Positions 21,179 to 34,047 of a stretch of DNA of 64,000 nucleotides are shown here, in pieces; the stretch's first letter is position 1, and every line of letters begins with the position of its first letter. The stretch covers positions 203,790,271 to 203,854,270 of the forward strand of contig CM046875.1 in the NCBI GenBank assembly GCA_025667525.1, in the 5' to 3' direction. Below the pieces are notes generated by a model. The model saw only the letters and a program-made list of their open reading frames with translations, did no database searches and was not told the DNA's origin. The position numbers and the translations under genes were made by a program. The DNA comes from Glebionis coronaria (taxonomy: Eukaryota > Streptophyta > Magnoliopsida > Asterales > Asteraceae).

Positions 21179-23716
21179 TTAGTTCCTATGGTGAACCCAC
21201 TTTCCAGTGGGTTCCCTGAATTGCTTATTAGCAACTCTTGTGTTCCTAAAAAACTTTTGGCGTTGGGATGGACAGTTCATTGTTTCATGGTTATAACTCC
21301 CACAGATATCACACCCAGGGAAGTCACCACACTCGTCTGAGTGATGGTCTGTGAACCCACAGAATTTGCAGGGAGGATAAGGTTTGTAATTTCCCTGTTG
21401 TCTTTTGGAACTCTGTGGTCTGTCCCTAGAGGGTGTCTGAGCTCTTTTGGCTGCCATGTGTCTGTCATGATCTAAGGTCGAATGGTGAGAATTTTTACAT
21501 ACATTGCAATAAGGTTTGATTAACCTTTCCCCTTTGGGTTCACCTAGGACTGACTTAGGTTCATGAGAAGTAGAGCATTCAGCGGAAGGCTTAATATGTT
21601 GTTTCAAGAGTTCTACTTCTTTCATAAGAGACAACAGGCGATCTTCAGTGGTAGGTTCAACCTTATTCACAGCTTTAGTAGTAACAGGTTTAAAAGCTAC
21701 TTGTTTGCCAGTTTGTTTAGTAGGAACATGAAAAACTTTAGCTGGAGGATTCTCAATATCTGTCCTAAGTTCATCCTTAGCAGATCTAGAAGAACTGCTG
21801 GGTTCAACTCCAGAGAGTTTGGGTAAGGGTGGTAACTCAGCCACATCTTCAGAGACAGGGTCATTTGTCAAAGAGGTATCTGACATATGAATAGTCTCTG
21901 TAGATTTAAAGACAATGTCTTTGGGCTTGGTGAGAATTCTCAGCTTATTTTTCTTAGCAGATATATCCCTTTTTAAGTCAGCAGGCACTTCATCCCTAAG
22001 CAATTCATCAATAGTAAACCTAGCACACAACCATTTTTCAATAATCTTGTTCAATTCAGAGACTTGATCATTTAAAGCAATGTTTTTCAAGGTTAATCTA
22101 GCTACTTCATTTTGCAGGGATATTTTCTCTAAATTAACCCGCTTGAGAGTTTCACATTCAGCCTTAGCATTTATCATTTCAGATTTAACAGAGTGAAACT
22201 TATCAAGTAGGTTCTTTCTTTGTTCCTCAACAAAGTGTAAATCAACAATGGTGTAATCAAGGACATGCTTACGTTCATCACTATCAGACATGGATAAAAG
22301 CCTGTGTACCTTTTTCATTGTGATGTCAACCCATTGTCCTGATCTTGCATCACCTTTTCCAACAGCTGGTTCATCCTCAGCTATCGCCATAAAAGCCCTG
22401 ACTCTGGTGGTGTCTTCTTCATCTGAAGTCAGTGGCTCATCATTCCAATCATAAGTTTCAGCAACCAACCCTTTTTCTGTCTTTTTCTCACCACCCTTCT
22501 TCTTGGACAGAGCTTCAATCTTCAAGTTCATTTGTTCTAACTCAGCTTTAAGTGCCTTGTACTTATTTTTGTAATCTTTCTTCTCAGTGTCTGAAGAATT
22601 GGATTGAGATGAGTTGTTATGTTGTTTGAACTTGTAGGGTTTAGATGAAGATAATGGATAAGAGGGTGAGGATGTCTTGGTAGAAGGACAGTCTTTTTGA
22701 AAATGTCCAAGCTTTCCACAGGAAAAACAAGTTTCTTTTGACCTGTCAGTTGGTTTACTAGCTGATCCTACTCTTCCTGATCTTTTGAAGTATCTTCTTT
22801 GGTTGGCTAGCAAGGCTCTTTCATGGAACTCTGCATTGAGGTCTGTCAAGAACTCTTGGCTGCTACGGGTATCTTCTTCAACGTCAGAATAGCTGTCATG
22901 AGGATGTGTTGCAGAGATCAATGCTTTGGAAGAAGCTCCTTGGACTACAAATCATTCAGTCTCTGATTTGTAGATAGTATCAATCAGCCCTTCTTCATAA
23001 TTGTACTTACCATAGAGCTGAGCAAGGGTATCATTTTTGATTGAGTTGTTAGCTCTCTGAGTCTGATTCATGCTCAGCCACTTTCTTGGAAGGCTGTTGA
23101 CGAAAGTAGCATTGATCTCAGCTTGACCAATAGTGACATCATTCATAGCTAGGTCATTTAGAAGAATATTCAGCCTAGTATAGGTTTGCTGAACCATTTC
23201 ACCTTCAAGTGACTTAAAGGCATTAAACTGAAGTCTAAGTGCCTGAATCTTTGTCTCTCTTGTTTCAGAGGGTTCTTCATGGCCAAGAATGAGGTCTGTC
23301 CACATTTGTTTAGCTGTGGGACACTGAATGACAGACTTCATGATATGCTTGGGAAGGCAGGAAATTATGATGCTTTTGAGACGTTTATCTTGGTTTGCCA
23401 ATTTCCTATCAGCTGGAGTCCATTGTTTGAGAGGTTTGGGAAGAGGGTTTTCTTCAGTGGATGTAAGCGCCATGGGAATATATGGACCATTTTCTAAAAT
23501 TTCTAAAAGAAAAGGTTCAAGCCCATCAAGATATACAAGAAATTGACTCTTCCAACTGGCAAAATCTTCTTCATCAAAGACTGGTACACTTGTAACGTGT
23601 GATCCACCTCTTGAGTCAAGAAGTTGGGGTAGATCATCGTCATTGGCAGGAGGGTTAAGTCTTGGTGAAGACGGGTTTGTGGAAGGTGATTGTGGTGGGT
23701 TAGAAGTTTTCGGCAT
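21179..23716 (-). pseudogene. Element C gag with three zinc knuckles
   Basis: Copia-type gag. ATG at 23716 (MPKTSNPPQSP), about 60 bases after the primer site. Residues 50-250 are the UBN2/gag-type capsid region (FASWKSQFLVYLDG, TRETKIQALRLQFNAFKS). A TGA at 22952-22954 interrupts; the frame continues without shift. The second part has a knuckle CFSCGKLGHFQKDC, then a long coiled-coil-like region, then two more knuckles, CKFCGFTDHHSDEC and CDICGSYNHETMNC. Gag of this length with extra C-terminal knuckles fits SIRE-like elements. It ends before protease at a stop/frameshift. Confidence 0.9.
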
Positions 23717-23775
23717 GGTGGATCTTGATTATAAAACTGAGAACCATGTTTCTTGAAGGTTTTAATATCAACACA

Positions 23776-23787
23776 GCTCTGATACCA
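23776..23787 (-). other. Element C primer-binding site
   Basis: The minus strand reads TGGTATCAGAGC, complementary to the 3' end of initiator tRNA-Met, two bases after the 5' LTR. Confidence 0.93.
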
Positions 23788-23789
23788 AT

Positions 23790-24534
23790 TGTAAGTCCCT
23801 AATCAATTCAAGAAACCCTAATCTTAACTTAATCAACACAAAGTATTACTTTTCAAACGTAATCTTATTATTGTATAATAAAGAATTACAAGTGTTATGG
23901 ATAACACAGTTTGATGACAATGTGTTGTGCACACTTTGAACAACAATAAACCCTAACTTATGAATATAGTCGTAGCTGTTTGATTCACTAAGTTATATGC
24001 AATAATGTTCTTAATATCTCAAAGTGTTAAACATTAATGCATGGATACACATCCTATTTATAGTGTTACGAGTTTGACTTAAACAGTACTTGATGGCGAC
24101 TACACAAGCTTTTACAAGTTCCCACATCAGTCACATGATGTCCTTCTATTCTTGGTAGTCTTCCATTATGCTTTAAGGAAACAGTTGCCAAAACATTTTC
24201 TTTTTTCTTCATAGTCTCGAACACACAAATGGCATGTCCAAAGTGTGCTGAGAGTTATCAGGGTATTGCCACCCCTGTTAACTCTCAACCCCTCAGAGTC
24301 CCTGATACATCTTGGCTGTTATCCATCACAGCCAATGAGTATGTCTTCAGGTAATTCTTCGACTTCCCTGACAATGTCTCTGACATGGATCCTCTGAGGT
24401 TGCTCACAAAGACTTGGATCTCTGTGAGTCTTGCGAAACTTGCCTGCCTCCTAGGCACAGGCAAGGGACTATCTAACAGCCTAATTATGATTAAATCAAT
24501 GATCAGGGAATCTAACAAGTTTAGATTCCCAACA
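23790..24534 (-). repeat. Element C 5' LTR
   Basis: A 745-bp copy of the LTR at 12875-13620, flanked outside by the target duplication CCAAC and inside by the primer site. It should drive element transcription toward the left. Confidence 0.95.
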
Positions 24535-24539
24535 CCAAC

Positions 24540-25099
24540 TAATCTAGATCTAAGTATACACACCACTTAGATCTAGGACACTAACACTATATCCAAGTAT
24601 ATACATAACTTTGATTTATACTCTAACCTAATCCAAGGATACCCATCACTTGGATCTACTACACTTACAATCCATCCAAGTATACCCATTACTTGGATAT
24701 ACTACATATACATCAAGTCCAAGTATACACACCACTTGTATCTTCATGATTTACATTTTAGTAAAAAGATAACCATGACTTGATCTTTAGAATGAGAGAT
24801 CTTATCATGTTACACTTAATAGTGATGAAAGTGTTCTTTCCTTTGCACTTTAGAGGATTATAAGATTAGCGGATTGGAAGGAGGAATCACATATTAAACA
24901 AGATTAATCAAACAAATAATCAAGGACTAAGAAGTGTGAAAGGTGAGAGAGAAGCAAAAAAGGTTAACGAAAATCTGGAACTGATCCACTATTTATAAGA
25001 CAAGGGACCAACGGCTATATTTTCCCGCGGTTCCTTAAATACCAATACCCCCGCGGATCCATATATATAAGGAACTGTGGGTACCTATAAGGAACCTCG
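24540..25099. other. Unassigned sequence right of element C, with CCAAGT/ACTTGG hairpins
   Basis: No gene seen. From 24590 to 24755 the phrase CCAAGTATACnCAnnACTTGG recurs about five times, each copy a short imperfect hairpin. The rest is AT-rich and unremarkable. Confidence 0.6.
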
Positions 25100-26052
25100 T
25101 GTAACACCCCCTGATGGTCTAATGCAGCGGAATAGTACGTGGGGTGTTACTTCGGTGGATCGATAGTACATATTATATAGAGCAATGATCATAAAAGTCA
25201 TTTGAAACATATTACATGAATTAATTATACACACTTAGTATCTTGTTTGTAAAACAACATTTATTATAAAACTCAAGTAAATATCCCAGCCAATGGTAGA
25301 CATGATGCTCCCTAAAATGTTGGAATCTAATGCATGAACCTACTCTATTTTCCTGAGAAAACATATAGAGTAAAATGTGGGGGTCAACACGAAGTTGGTG
25401 AATTCATAGGTTTAGTTAAATAAGTAAATTACTAATATGCCAAACACCACGATCATAGTAGGATAATCACAGTCCAATACTATAGTAGTTCCTACTACCC
25501 TGTAATAGAAGCTAGACAAAAGATGCTAGGTACGCCCATTTGGATCTGTCCTGATGTTGTTCCCTCAGTCCGACAATGATATAAACCTTGCTTGGCCTAA
25601 GCGTTTCGTGATAGCAAGTCACGCAAGTCGGGTGTTGTCAATACCTGAATAGATCTATTCATTCATTTCGTGCTACACTATTAACTATTACAGTCCACGG
25701 GTATGGGGTAAACAATAGGCAATAATCTATTGTTGTCATCAGCGCATGTTTTACATATTTAAATATATATAGTTTTTGTATGTTTTCTCCCCCTAGTTAT
25801 AAAACAGTAAAGATGGGGCCATGAACTTACCTTAGTGGTAGTGATGTGAGAATGATGTCACTGAATAAACTGGCACAGTATGATCACGAACTGGAGAAAT
25901 TACCTAAGTAATTTTAAGTGCCTTAGTAAATGCAAAAATAACAATGCATGATGGATGTATGGTTGAAAATGCATGATCACTAATTAATAAGCTATTACGA
26001 CCGTTTAAGTGTTTACATTCATAGTGAATTGAAAGTATATATATATTTTTAG

Positions 26053-26058
<6 letters not shown>
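25100..26058 (-). repeat. Chromovirus-type LTR fragment
   Basis: On the minus strand the left end reads GTAACACCCCACG ... CCGCTGCA ... GGGGGTGTTACA, matching the LTR end of element D (44761-44813: GTAACACCC ... CCGCTGCC ... GGGGGTGTTACA). The adjoining stretch (GGGGTCAACACGAAGTTGGTG on the plus strand near 25379) is also familiar from chromovirus LTRs. The fragment stops at a TA microsatellite; the AT-rich sequence at 40843-41522 may be its continuation after three later insertions. No internal region or primer site is found to its left, so it is a solo or truncated LTR. Confidence 0.6.

Positions 26059-26137
<79 letters not shown>
26059..26137. repeat. TA microsatellite, block 1
   Basis: A perfect run of alternating A and T, 79 bp. 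It borders the left end of the inverted-repeat element at 26138. Confidence 0.98.
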
Positions 26138-26140
<3 letters not shown>

Positions 26141-26630
26141 GAGCGTTAACGTGGTATACACTCTTAAAATAGGTTACGATAGGCACAGTTATGAACCGTT
26201 GGATTAAGATTAATGTATCAAGATCAAATTTTAGTAAATAAATGGCATAGCTGTAATTATATAGAAAAGGAAGGGCATCATATATCAATTTAAATGAGCC
26301 AACATTAACCGATACAGTAAAAGATTTGCAACAAGATTCACTCCTTTTATAATAAATGAAAAATCAAAACCACCTGCAGTATCCCCAAAAGTTTTAATCG
26401 CCCGGATGATCAGTTCTAACCCAAATCAAAACCTACGATTACAAATAATTAGGGGAATCTGTCAATCAATTGCTACCAATGGTATATAAATATATGGTGT
26501 ACATTACAGGGCAAATTATTTAGTATCTTGGAATCACCATCGGGATTCCATGGGTTCATTAGATGGTAAGTGCTACATTGAGTATATTCTTTATGTTGTT
26601 GATATACAATACTGCTTGTTTCTAACCGCA

Positions 26631-26652
26631 TTGTTGTTGTTGTTGTTGTTGA
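26631..26652. repeat. (TTG)n microsatellite
   Basis: Seven TTG triplets in a row within otherwise unassigned sequence. Confidence 0.85.
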
Positions 26653-27037
26653 GTATATTTTTTATGTTAAGTGTTGATGCATCAATATATGTTACTTCTT
26701 AAGATTCCCATATGGCTATCAAAACTAGTTTGTGCATTATCTTTCATTTGGGTAAGGGATACATGATGTTTGAAGACGTGTTTTAGATGAGGTTAATATT
26801 TTTTATGTCCATCTTCTGTTTTCATAGTAATAATGAAACTCGAGTTATGTTCCACAAGTAGCCATCATCAAATTTGAATCGTAGCTGTGGTATTTCAGAT
26901 CTATAACCATGAAGTAGGTGTGTGTAATGATCTCTTACTAGAGTTGTTCTTTCACTCCTCGTTTAGCTTGTGAAACCTGCTTGTGTATCAACATTTATGA
27001 AGATCACTGTCGTTCTCTGCTAATTATGTACGAGTTG

Positions 27038-27110
27038 GGTATTAGTGCGTATCATTTAGGTATTAGTGCGTATCAGTTAGGTATTAGTGCGTAGCACTTG
27101 GTTAGTTTGT
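27038..27110. repeat. 24-bp tandem repeat, three copies
   Basis: Three copies of GGTATTAGTGCGTATCA-type units with small changes, followed by unrelated sequence. Confidence 0.75.
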
Positions 27111-27654
27111 ACCATCGATTAGCTTATAATCAATTAGCACTTCGGGAAGCTTAAGGAAAACTTTACTTATGTAGTTGATACATGTGGTTTACGTGTTAGT
27201 TCATATGATGTTGGTTTTGATTTATTGAGGTTAGGAAACCTTATACGACTTCGAAGCAAAGGGGAATGTAGACTACGAAAGAACACAAAAATTTATTGAA
27301 TCTTTGAGACTACACGGTCGAGCTTAGCGTAGAATTTTTAGCCTCAACCGTATGAGGTTTTGGTGTATTACTTTGCAATGTATTAGGTCATATTATTCAA
27401 GATTTATTTTTAGAGAAAATATGGATCGTATCTTACATGAAGGACTTGCAGATATCTTGACGAGGCTCGTTTATTAAGTTGAAAGAGCTTAGAGATCAAG
27501 TGTTTGTAGGGCCTAATTTCTCGCAAAAACCAAAAGACAACAAAGAACCTTATTATCAAACATCTGATACATTCCACAGACCATGAAATGGTGAAAAGGA
27601 ACAGGAAGATGCCGATGGAGAGGGAGATGTATTACTTATGTAGATTTGTATAAA

Positions 27655-28290
27655 AGCCGTACCGGTGCCGACCCGTGTCGGTATTTTTTACATGGTACGG
27701 TACTGGTACATTGAAACTCGGTACCGGCCTATACCGGTACTTTTTATCCGGTGCCGACCTGTACCAGTACCAAGACGAGAATTCCTGAGTTTGGTATCGA
27801 AATACAAAATTCTCATTACTTTTGGTATCGGAATACGAAATTCTCATTACTTAATGTGTCCATTTATGCTAGAATTGTTACTGCAGTAAAGATTTATTAC
27901 TACAATGTGTTTGTATATGATTGTGATATGTGATAACATGTAGTTAATACATCAATTACGTGATGTAAATCTTCATTGTGATTTTCCTCCAAGATAAATG
28001 TGAGTGTATAATGATCGTTTTCCTAACGCTTACGTTCTAAATCTGCAACATCTGATGGTTTAAGTTGTTGGAGTTTGAGCTAAATTCATTTTTCAACAAA
28101 CACATCCAGTACATATAGTGCACCGAAATTTATCATACTCGGTTCCGTTTAGTACCAGTGTACATGGTACCGGAACCGGTACCAGTGTGGCGGCGTGATA
28201 TTCTCGGTTTAGGAACCGGGAATACATAATTTGATCCGTGTAACATACGATACTTCGTAAACTTTGCGGGTATGGTTCCAAAATGGTACC
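27655..28290. repeat. GGTACC/ACCGGT palindrome-rich segment
   Basis: Two clusters (27655-27775 and 28130-28290) of short palindromes such as GGTACCGG and ACCGGTAC on both strands, with about 350 bp of AT-rich sequence between them. The clusters are roughly inverted relative to one another and might be the ends of a small element. No gene is present. Confidence 0.5.
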
Positions 28291-30789
28291 ATGCTCGTCC
28301 CTATCATACAGTGATGCAAAACAGTTACTGGGTCACAATTATAACCACACAACTTTTCATAATACACTTGTACACAACCAAGTTATCCAAAAATCTATAT
28401 ATGATCATATTATTGATCAATAGTCTCACTATTAAATAGTATGAAATAAGTATACGTCAACTATATAAAATAGAATATCGATGTAGCATTAATTAATTTT
28501 GGAGGATAATAAACATAAAAAACACAAAGGAAGAAACGTAAAATACAGTAGTTGATGTGAATTTTTATTTTTTTTTTGCCTTGCTCGGCTATGTCAAGGA
28601 CCGATACATATCCACAATGATAGGCCCCGCTAGTCGTGATACACCTCATTCACACACACCCGTTCCATCAACATAGTTCTATGTTCCATGAATGATCTTT
28701 CTCAAATAGTACATATTCGCTCGTCCTGGATCTGATTCACATATAAAATTGCATCATTAATAAAGTTAACTTCAATACATGTTTGTATTAGTAACAGAAA
28801 ATATTTTGATTGATACAAAACCTGTATTTAAAATGGCTATTTAGTGAGCTATCAAATACCATACCAAGGAAGCCTAACTTTTCAAATCTGCAACGTCAAA
28901 GTTCTAGCTACTAATCCCTCATTTATAATCGTTTTGTACCAAGTTAAAAACATTAAATAGAAACATACACGAAGATACGGCTCAGTCGTTCCAAGAAGAG
29001 ACTACAAAATAAAATATGTCTGATACATATTTCCTATATGCTATACCTCTGACATTTTCTCATAAACGTTTGCGTTTGCACATGCATGTCTACTTCCTCA
29101 TTTTGTTATTCCAGCTGTCCAACCTACCAGTTTTAATAACACGATAGGCAAAAGAACAAATTTATATTATGAATGAAATAAAACTCAAATTAATCTTTTA
29201 TAAGAGATAACATAAGAACCTTATTCTTTTCCTTCGACATGATATACCATAGCTTGGAGCCTTGGACGCAGTTCAGAAGCTTTCAAACTATATCCTAAAT
29301 TAGACATACCATAAATAATAAGACATAAAGAGAGCCATATGCATTTCTTAACTAAATGAAAATGATAAGCTATGTCCTGAATGATAACTAATACGTCGAT
29401 TAAACTATCAACAGATGATGCATATAACCACATAATAACTGATACAATTTACATCGAATCTAAAAACAAACCCAAAAATCTAAAAATGAAACCTGCATAC
29501 GAGCTCAAAAATATGAAGAAACCTAATAACAAAAATACGAAAGATCTAAAACCGTCGCGAATAATTGTTACTAAAACAGTATCACACGCTAAAGAAAATT
29601 AATGTATCACAAATTTATAGACACACAAATACAAACTTTTAACAACTAGTACAATAATCACTTTTAGGCTCATTCTTTCGCTAAAAACAAACAAACACCA
29701 AACAACAAACTATCACTGGCTGAAAAATTCTAACTCATCGCTCATCTCATAAAATTTATCACATTAATATCAAAATAAGTTTACTTATTTTTCAATAACT
29801 ACATACGTTCATGTAGACACCACTAGCAGCACTAGGCTTAATGTTAGTGTTTTCCCACTAGGTGAAAACAACCTTGAAGTGGTCACGCCAACCTCCTGAA
29901 AAGGGAGGGCCTTACCTGGTTTGAGTATGTGTGGCGGTTGGCTCAAACCCCGTGGATTAGTCGGCCAATGAGTTGGAAATCACGGTTAACAAAAAAAACA
30001 CGTTAGCAAAGAAGTTGTTTATCAGTGATACCACAACAAACCTATTTCTTAACAGCAATAAAGAAACTATATTTTATTTTCTTATGACACGTAGCTGGTT
30101 CGAAACCACAAAAAAATCCACTTTGTAAAACACGATCTTTACAAGCTGGGTTCGAAATAAAAAACATAATAAATCCACAAGGATGCGATAAGCGTAATAA
30201 ACAATTATATTGATGCAATAAAACTCAAATTAATATTGATAAAAGTAACAATGAATTTAATCTACAAGGTGTAACATTTATCGGTTAGTCAGATTAATCA
30301 TACATGTTTGTTCTGAACATACCTTTTTTATTAATTAGAACCGAATCAAACCACATAAACGGATGTTAAATTTGTTAAAGTTATTACTTGCCTCTTATGT
30401 TAAACAATAAAAAAAACTCTCATTAGTTTTAAAAGGTATATGATGCATCATCAAAATCATTAAAAAAATGTATAAACAAATTATAAAATATGATACATAA
30501 ATTAAAGAGAAACTAAAACTCAAATGCGTTACCGTAATGGACCTCGAGTAATCGTTCGTGTCCTCCTCAAACCGTGTGATGTAGTTTCGGTCAAAGATTT
30601 ATCAACAAATAAGCAAATTAAAATCCCTTTTCAATTTTTTTTCACATATCTAGTTGGTTGGTTCTTTAGGAGGAAAAATGGTGATCATAGGTTAGTGAGA
30701 GAGAATGTAGTCGGAATGATAAAGAATGAAAATACCTGTTATACCCTTCTGATTAAATAATTATTTAGTTTTAGTTTTGATTTTTCTTT
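28291..30789. other. Interior of the TA-flanked element, nothing recognised
   Basis: AT-rich sequence with only short chance frames, including one at 30524-30760 that I do not regard as a gene. A distinctive non-AT-rich segment at about 29840-29995 stands out but could not be classified. Confidence 0.4.
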
Positions 30790-30868
30790 TAAAGTAAAAT
30801 GCCACATGTCATATAACTACTGGTGCCTATTGTTTAACACTTTAAGGTGTATACCACATGAACATAAA

Positions 30869-31019
<151 letters not shown>

Positions 31020-31982
31020 TTACATTATATATAACAGGAGGGATTTGCCACGTCACTAATCATCTGCCTAATCCACGTCAGCATGGGCCAACCCACGGAC
31101 TATGTTTTGGGCGTGTTTTAATTATTATTATTATTATTTTATAATTTTCGTATCTTTATGTTCTGGGCTTGAATCTCTTTACAAATCCTCGATAACCTAC
31201 TCCTTTACTAGAAAGCCACAAATAAAACTTCATAGCGAACACTCATAAAAACCGATTGATAGAACCAAACAGCATTATCGCAAAGTTATGAAATCACAGC
31301 CTTATCGTAGAGGTGATGATCTTGAAAATTTGATATTGAAATCATCAAACCTGTATTTATATCATAACATTATTGTTGATATCGTGATGTGTATCTTCAA
31401 ATTAGGTATTTTCTTTTTGTGCTAACTTTTGTTCTCTTGATTATTAGGTGTGCACAAAACAATCAAACAAAAAACCATCATTCGTATTAAACCCTGAACA
31501 ATCGTGGTTTTAACTCAAATTGTGGTTAAAGGTAATGATTTGAATTTGATTTTATGGATTTTGATATTTTAATTTTTGGTTATGAATTAGTAATTATTTA
31601 CCTCTATATTTACGTTGTTTATTGAAGCTGGATATTGGTATCAACCTTTCATTTATTCAATCTTTGATCATCTTGAGTTGATAATGACCAAGTAAACCGG
31701 TTGTATCAGAAGATTTATTTATAGTAATATTATCAACTACATACACAAACTAACAATGTATGTGGTTTGCATGTGCTACTTTCTTTCAAAGGACAAATAC
31801 GGGTTCTCTTTGACGGAGGAATAAGGCGAGGAACAATATATTCATGCATTTAGCTCTTCGCGCACAAGCTGGTATGGTAATCCGTTTTTTAATCATAAAA
31901 ATGAGACATAAATACCATAGAGGTGTTTTTCATATTCTGTGAGTTCTATTGAAACGGTCACTTGCTTACAGCCTTATTATAC

Positions 31983-32380
31983 CTGACTTTCATTGTCACG
32001 ATATGGTTGAATAGGAGCTTTTGGGGTATTGAATCTTTGTCAGTCACAAAATAGCCTGCCATAAAATAAAATAGAAAAAAGATTAAGAAAAGTATATCCA
32101 CTAAAGAAGCGCTTATGTGAAAATGAGAGTTTTTTAGAACTTACCGTCCCTTTCAAATCCTTGTCAGCCACAAAATAGCCTGCCATAAAATAAATAAAAA
32201 AGATTAAGGAAAAGTATATTCACCAAAGAAGCGTTTATGTGAAAGTGAGATTTTTTTAGAACTTACCGTTCCTTTTAAAATGGAACTCGTCTCTAACCTC
32301 TGATTTAAACAATTTGTTAAATAGTCTAACTTCTACCTTCAACGGAGACGGCTCTGCAACCCAACGAAGAATCCCAACCC
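31983..32380 (-). pseudogene. Captured glutaminyl-tRNA synthetase fragment (C-terminal part)
   Basis: Three exon-like pieces on the minus strand carry the C-terminal (anticodon-binding) part of GlnRS. Piece 1 (32380-32267) reads LRWVAEPSPLKVEVRLFNKL and ends at donor GTAAGT. Piece 2 (32179-32145) reads GYFVADKDLK and ends at the same type of donor. Piece 3 (32055-31983) reads GYFVTDKDSIPQKLLFNHIV. Pieces 2 and 3 repeat the same exon because 32037-32160 and 32161-32284 are a tandem duplication. Acceptors TATGTAG and TGGCAG are visible. Compared with plant GlnRS the middle of piece 1 is shortened. It is a non-functional fragment captured within H1. Confidence 0.75.
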
Positions 32381-32700
32381 CTACATAATAAAAGGTTGGC
32401 GACAGATGACTCAACCGTCTCGGGGTCCACCCACCATGTAAATCTACAACCTGAGAACAATGAGGCCCCCGAATCAAGCTCTACGCGCAATCAAGGTAAA
32501 TTCCTTTCTTAAGTTGTTTCTTACTTGGATTTTTGATTTTTAGTGAGAAAGCTTGAATAAATCGTCATTGCTGAAGATTTTGAACTATCTCTTTCTATTC
32601 TTGACAGTAATGGCCACTTATGAGTCTACTCCGGCTGACATAAACAACCAGAAAAAATTTAGTTTTGTAACACTCATCGACAACAAATATAAAAAATTAC

Positions 32701-32895
32701 TCAGAAAACCCATGGTCTCAGTCTTAGAGTAGGTGTCTGAACAATGACCCGCGCAGATGCGCCATTGACACTAAACGATTCACTTCCAGCTCCAGGTGCA
32801 ACAATGTTAGTACTTTTACTGTATTTGGCTGCTGCTTTCTGGAACCTTCTCATTCTCTTACCCTCCTCTGTACGGGTGCCAAGAGTGAACAATAG
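32701..32895 (-). pseudogene. Unidentified C-terminal exon-like fragment
   Basis: The minus strand has acceptor TTCTTGCAG followed by a frame LLFTLGTRTEEGKRMRRFQ...RLRPWVF that ends at a stop. It looks like a last exon of a host gene but I do not recognise the protein. It lies 320 bp from the GlnRS fragment on the same strand and could come from the same or another captured gene. Confidence 0.35.
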
Positions 32896-33456
32896 CTGCA
32901 AGAAACATTGTTAAAAAAGTATTTATGCAAAACCCTCACAAACACCATAATATAAAGCAAGCACATAATTTTGTTATTAACGTGCTTAAAGATTTCATTT
33001 ATGTTCACAGTATGCGTGAATCACACAGAAACATGGTTTCCCAGCAAAACTTAAGGTAAGACATTTCTGCTCTGGTGTTCTTTACTTCTAAAGTTTGTCT
33101 ATCATACATGGTATTCTATTACTTAGGCATATTGTTTCTGTTATGCTAGGCAGCTTACTTTCCGGTCAGTGATATGCCCGTCCGATACAAACCTAAAAAG
33201 AAATAGGTTGGCTAGAGGGTAATGGTGTGTTTTATCTTTTCTTAATATATTTTTGGTCACTGTGTTTCTTTATGACATATAAGTGCTTATGTATAACTCA
33301 CTATATGCGTAGGTTATTTAGATGGTGTCACTTATGACAGTCACGTGATTCGCCAGATGAAAAACTGTAAGTTTTGTTGTTATTTTGATCACAACATAAG
33401 CCAGCAAGTAATATAACTTAGAAACAAGATATGATGAATTGTTGTTTTTTTTGCAG

Positions 33457-33643
33457 ACGCGTCATAGTAGTTTATGATGGTAATGCAATGGTTTCAACTA
33501 AAGAAATTTATGAACCTAGACATGGATCATGGATGATGTAAGACCCAATTAACTATCCTCGAGGATTCTTAGCTGCATAGGTGGCTTAAGATTGCGTATA
33601 TATCTTTGGGGGCCTCAGAAGTGGTGAAATAATTGACAAGATA
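33457..33643 (+). pseudogene. Captured Kelch-repeat protein fragment
   Basis: After acceptor TTTTTTGCAG the plus strand reads VYDGNAMVSTKEIYEPRHG, SWMM, stop, DPINYPRGFLAA, and later VYIFGGLRSGEIID. YDG, the spaced Glu-Pro/Trp and the GG pair are Kelch repeat signatures, and the phrase resembles the last Kelch repeats of plant DCD-Kelch proteins. At least three in-frame stops make it a pseudogene. An exon-like piece just upstream (33313-33366, YLDGVTYDSHVIRQMKN between AG and GTAAG) may belong to another gene. Confidence 0.65.
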
Positions 33644-33933
33644 GTAATTCGCTAAGGTATTGTTTATCATGATAAACTATATTATTGCAAGGCATAGATA
33701 CAAGATTAACCCAATATGAACATGTATGATAGAATCAGTAAATGATACATAATTTATTAGGAATCATTAAACGTATGTATGTTATCGCATATTTTGAGGA
33801 TGAGACAATCTTTTAAAATCTCAACGAAGTCGTCCTCTATTTATTCCTTAATATGATGTCCATCAAAAAAGCAAATACAATGTTTTTAAGAATTACTGAT
33901 AACATTATTTTTAATCTCAATACAAAGTGTCAC

Positions 33934-34047
33934 ATATGAGCCAGGATACTGGTACTACATGTATTAAAATAACCCTCTGTTAATTCCATCATATGAGCCA
34001 GGATACTGGTACTACATGTATTAAAATAACCCTCTGTTAATTCCATC
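33934..34047. repeat. Exact 57-bp tandem duplication
   Basis: Two identical adjacent copies starting ATATGAGCCAGGATACTGG at 33934 and 33991. Identity implies a recent event. Confidence 0.95.

Larger units (their letters stand above)
12870..24539 (-). mobile_element. Element C: SIRE-like Ty1/copia retrotransposon
   Basis: Complete by structure: two LTRs (12875-13620 and 23790-24534), tRNA-iMet primer site, polypurine tract, and a perfect target duplication CCAAC at 12870-12874 and 24535-24539. The order gag, protease, integrase, RT-RNase H identifies Ty1/copia; an extra large gene behind pol places it near the SIRE/Maximus group. By eye the LTRs differ at about ten bases and one indel, so insertion is fairly recent. 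The element cannot be autonomous because the RT active site is deleted and gag-pol carries several stops. Confidence 0.95.

Noticed and set aside
29838..29995. Segment with GGTTTGAGCC (B-box-like on the minus strand), possible SINE
   Set aside because: No convincing A box at the right distance, no poly(A) tail and no target duplication could be found.
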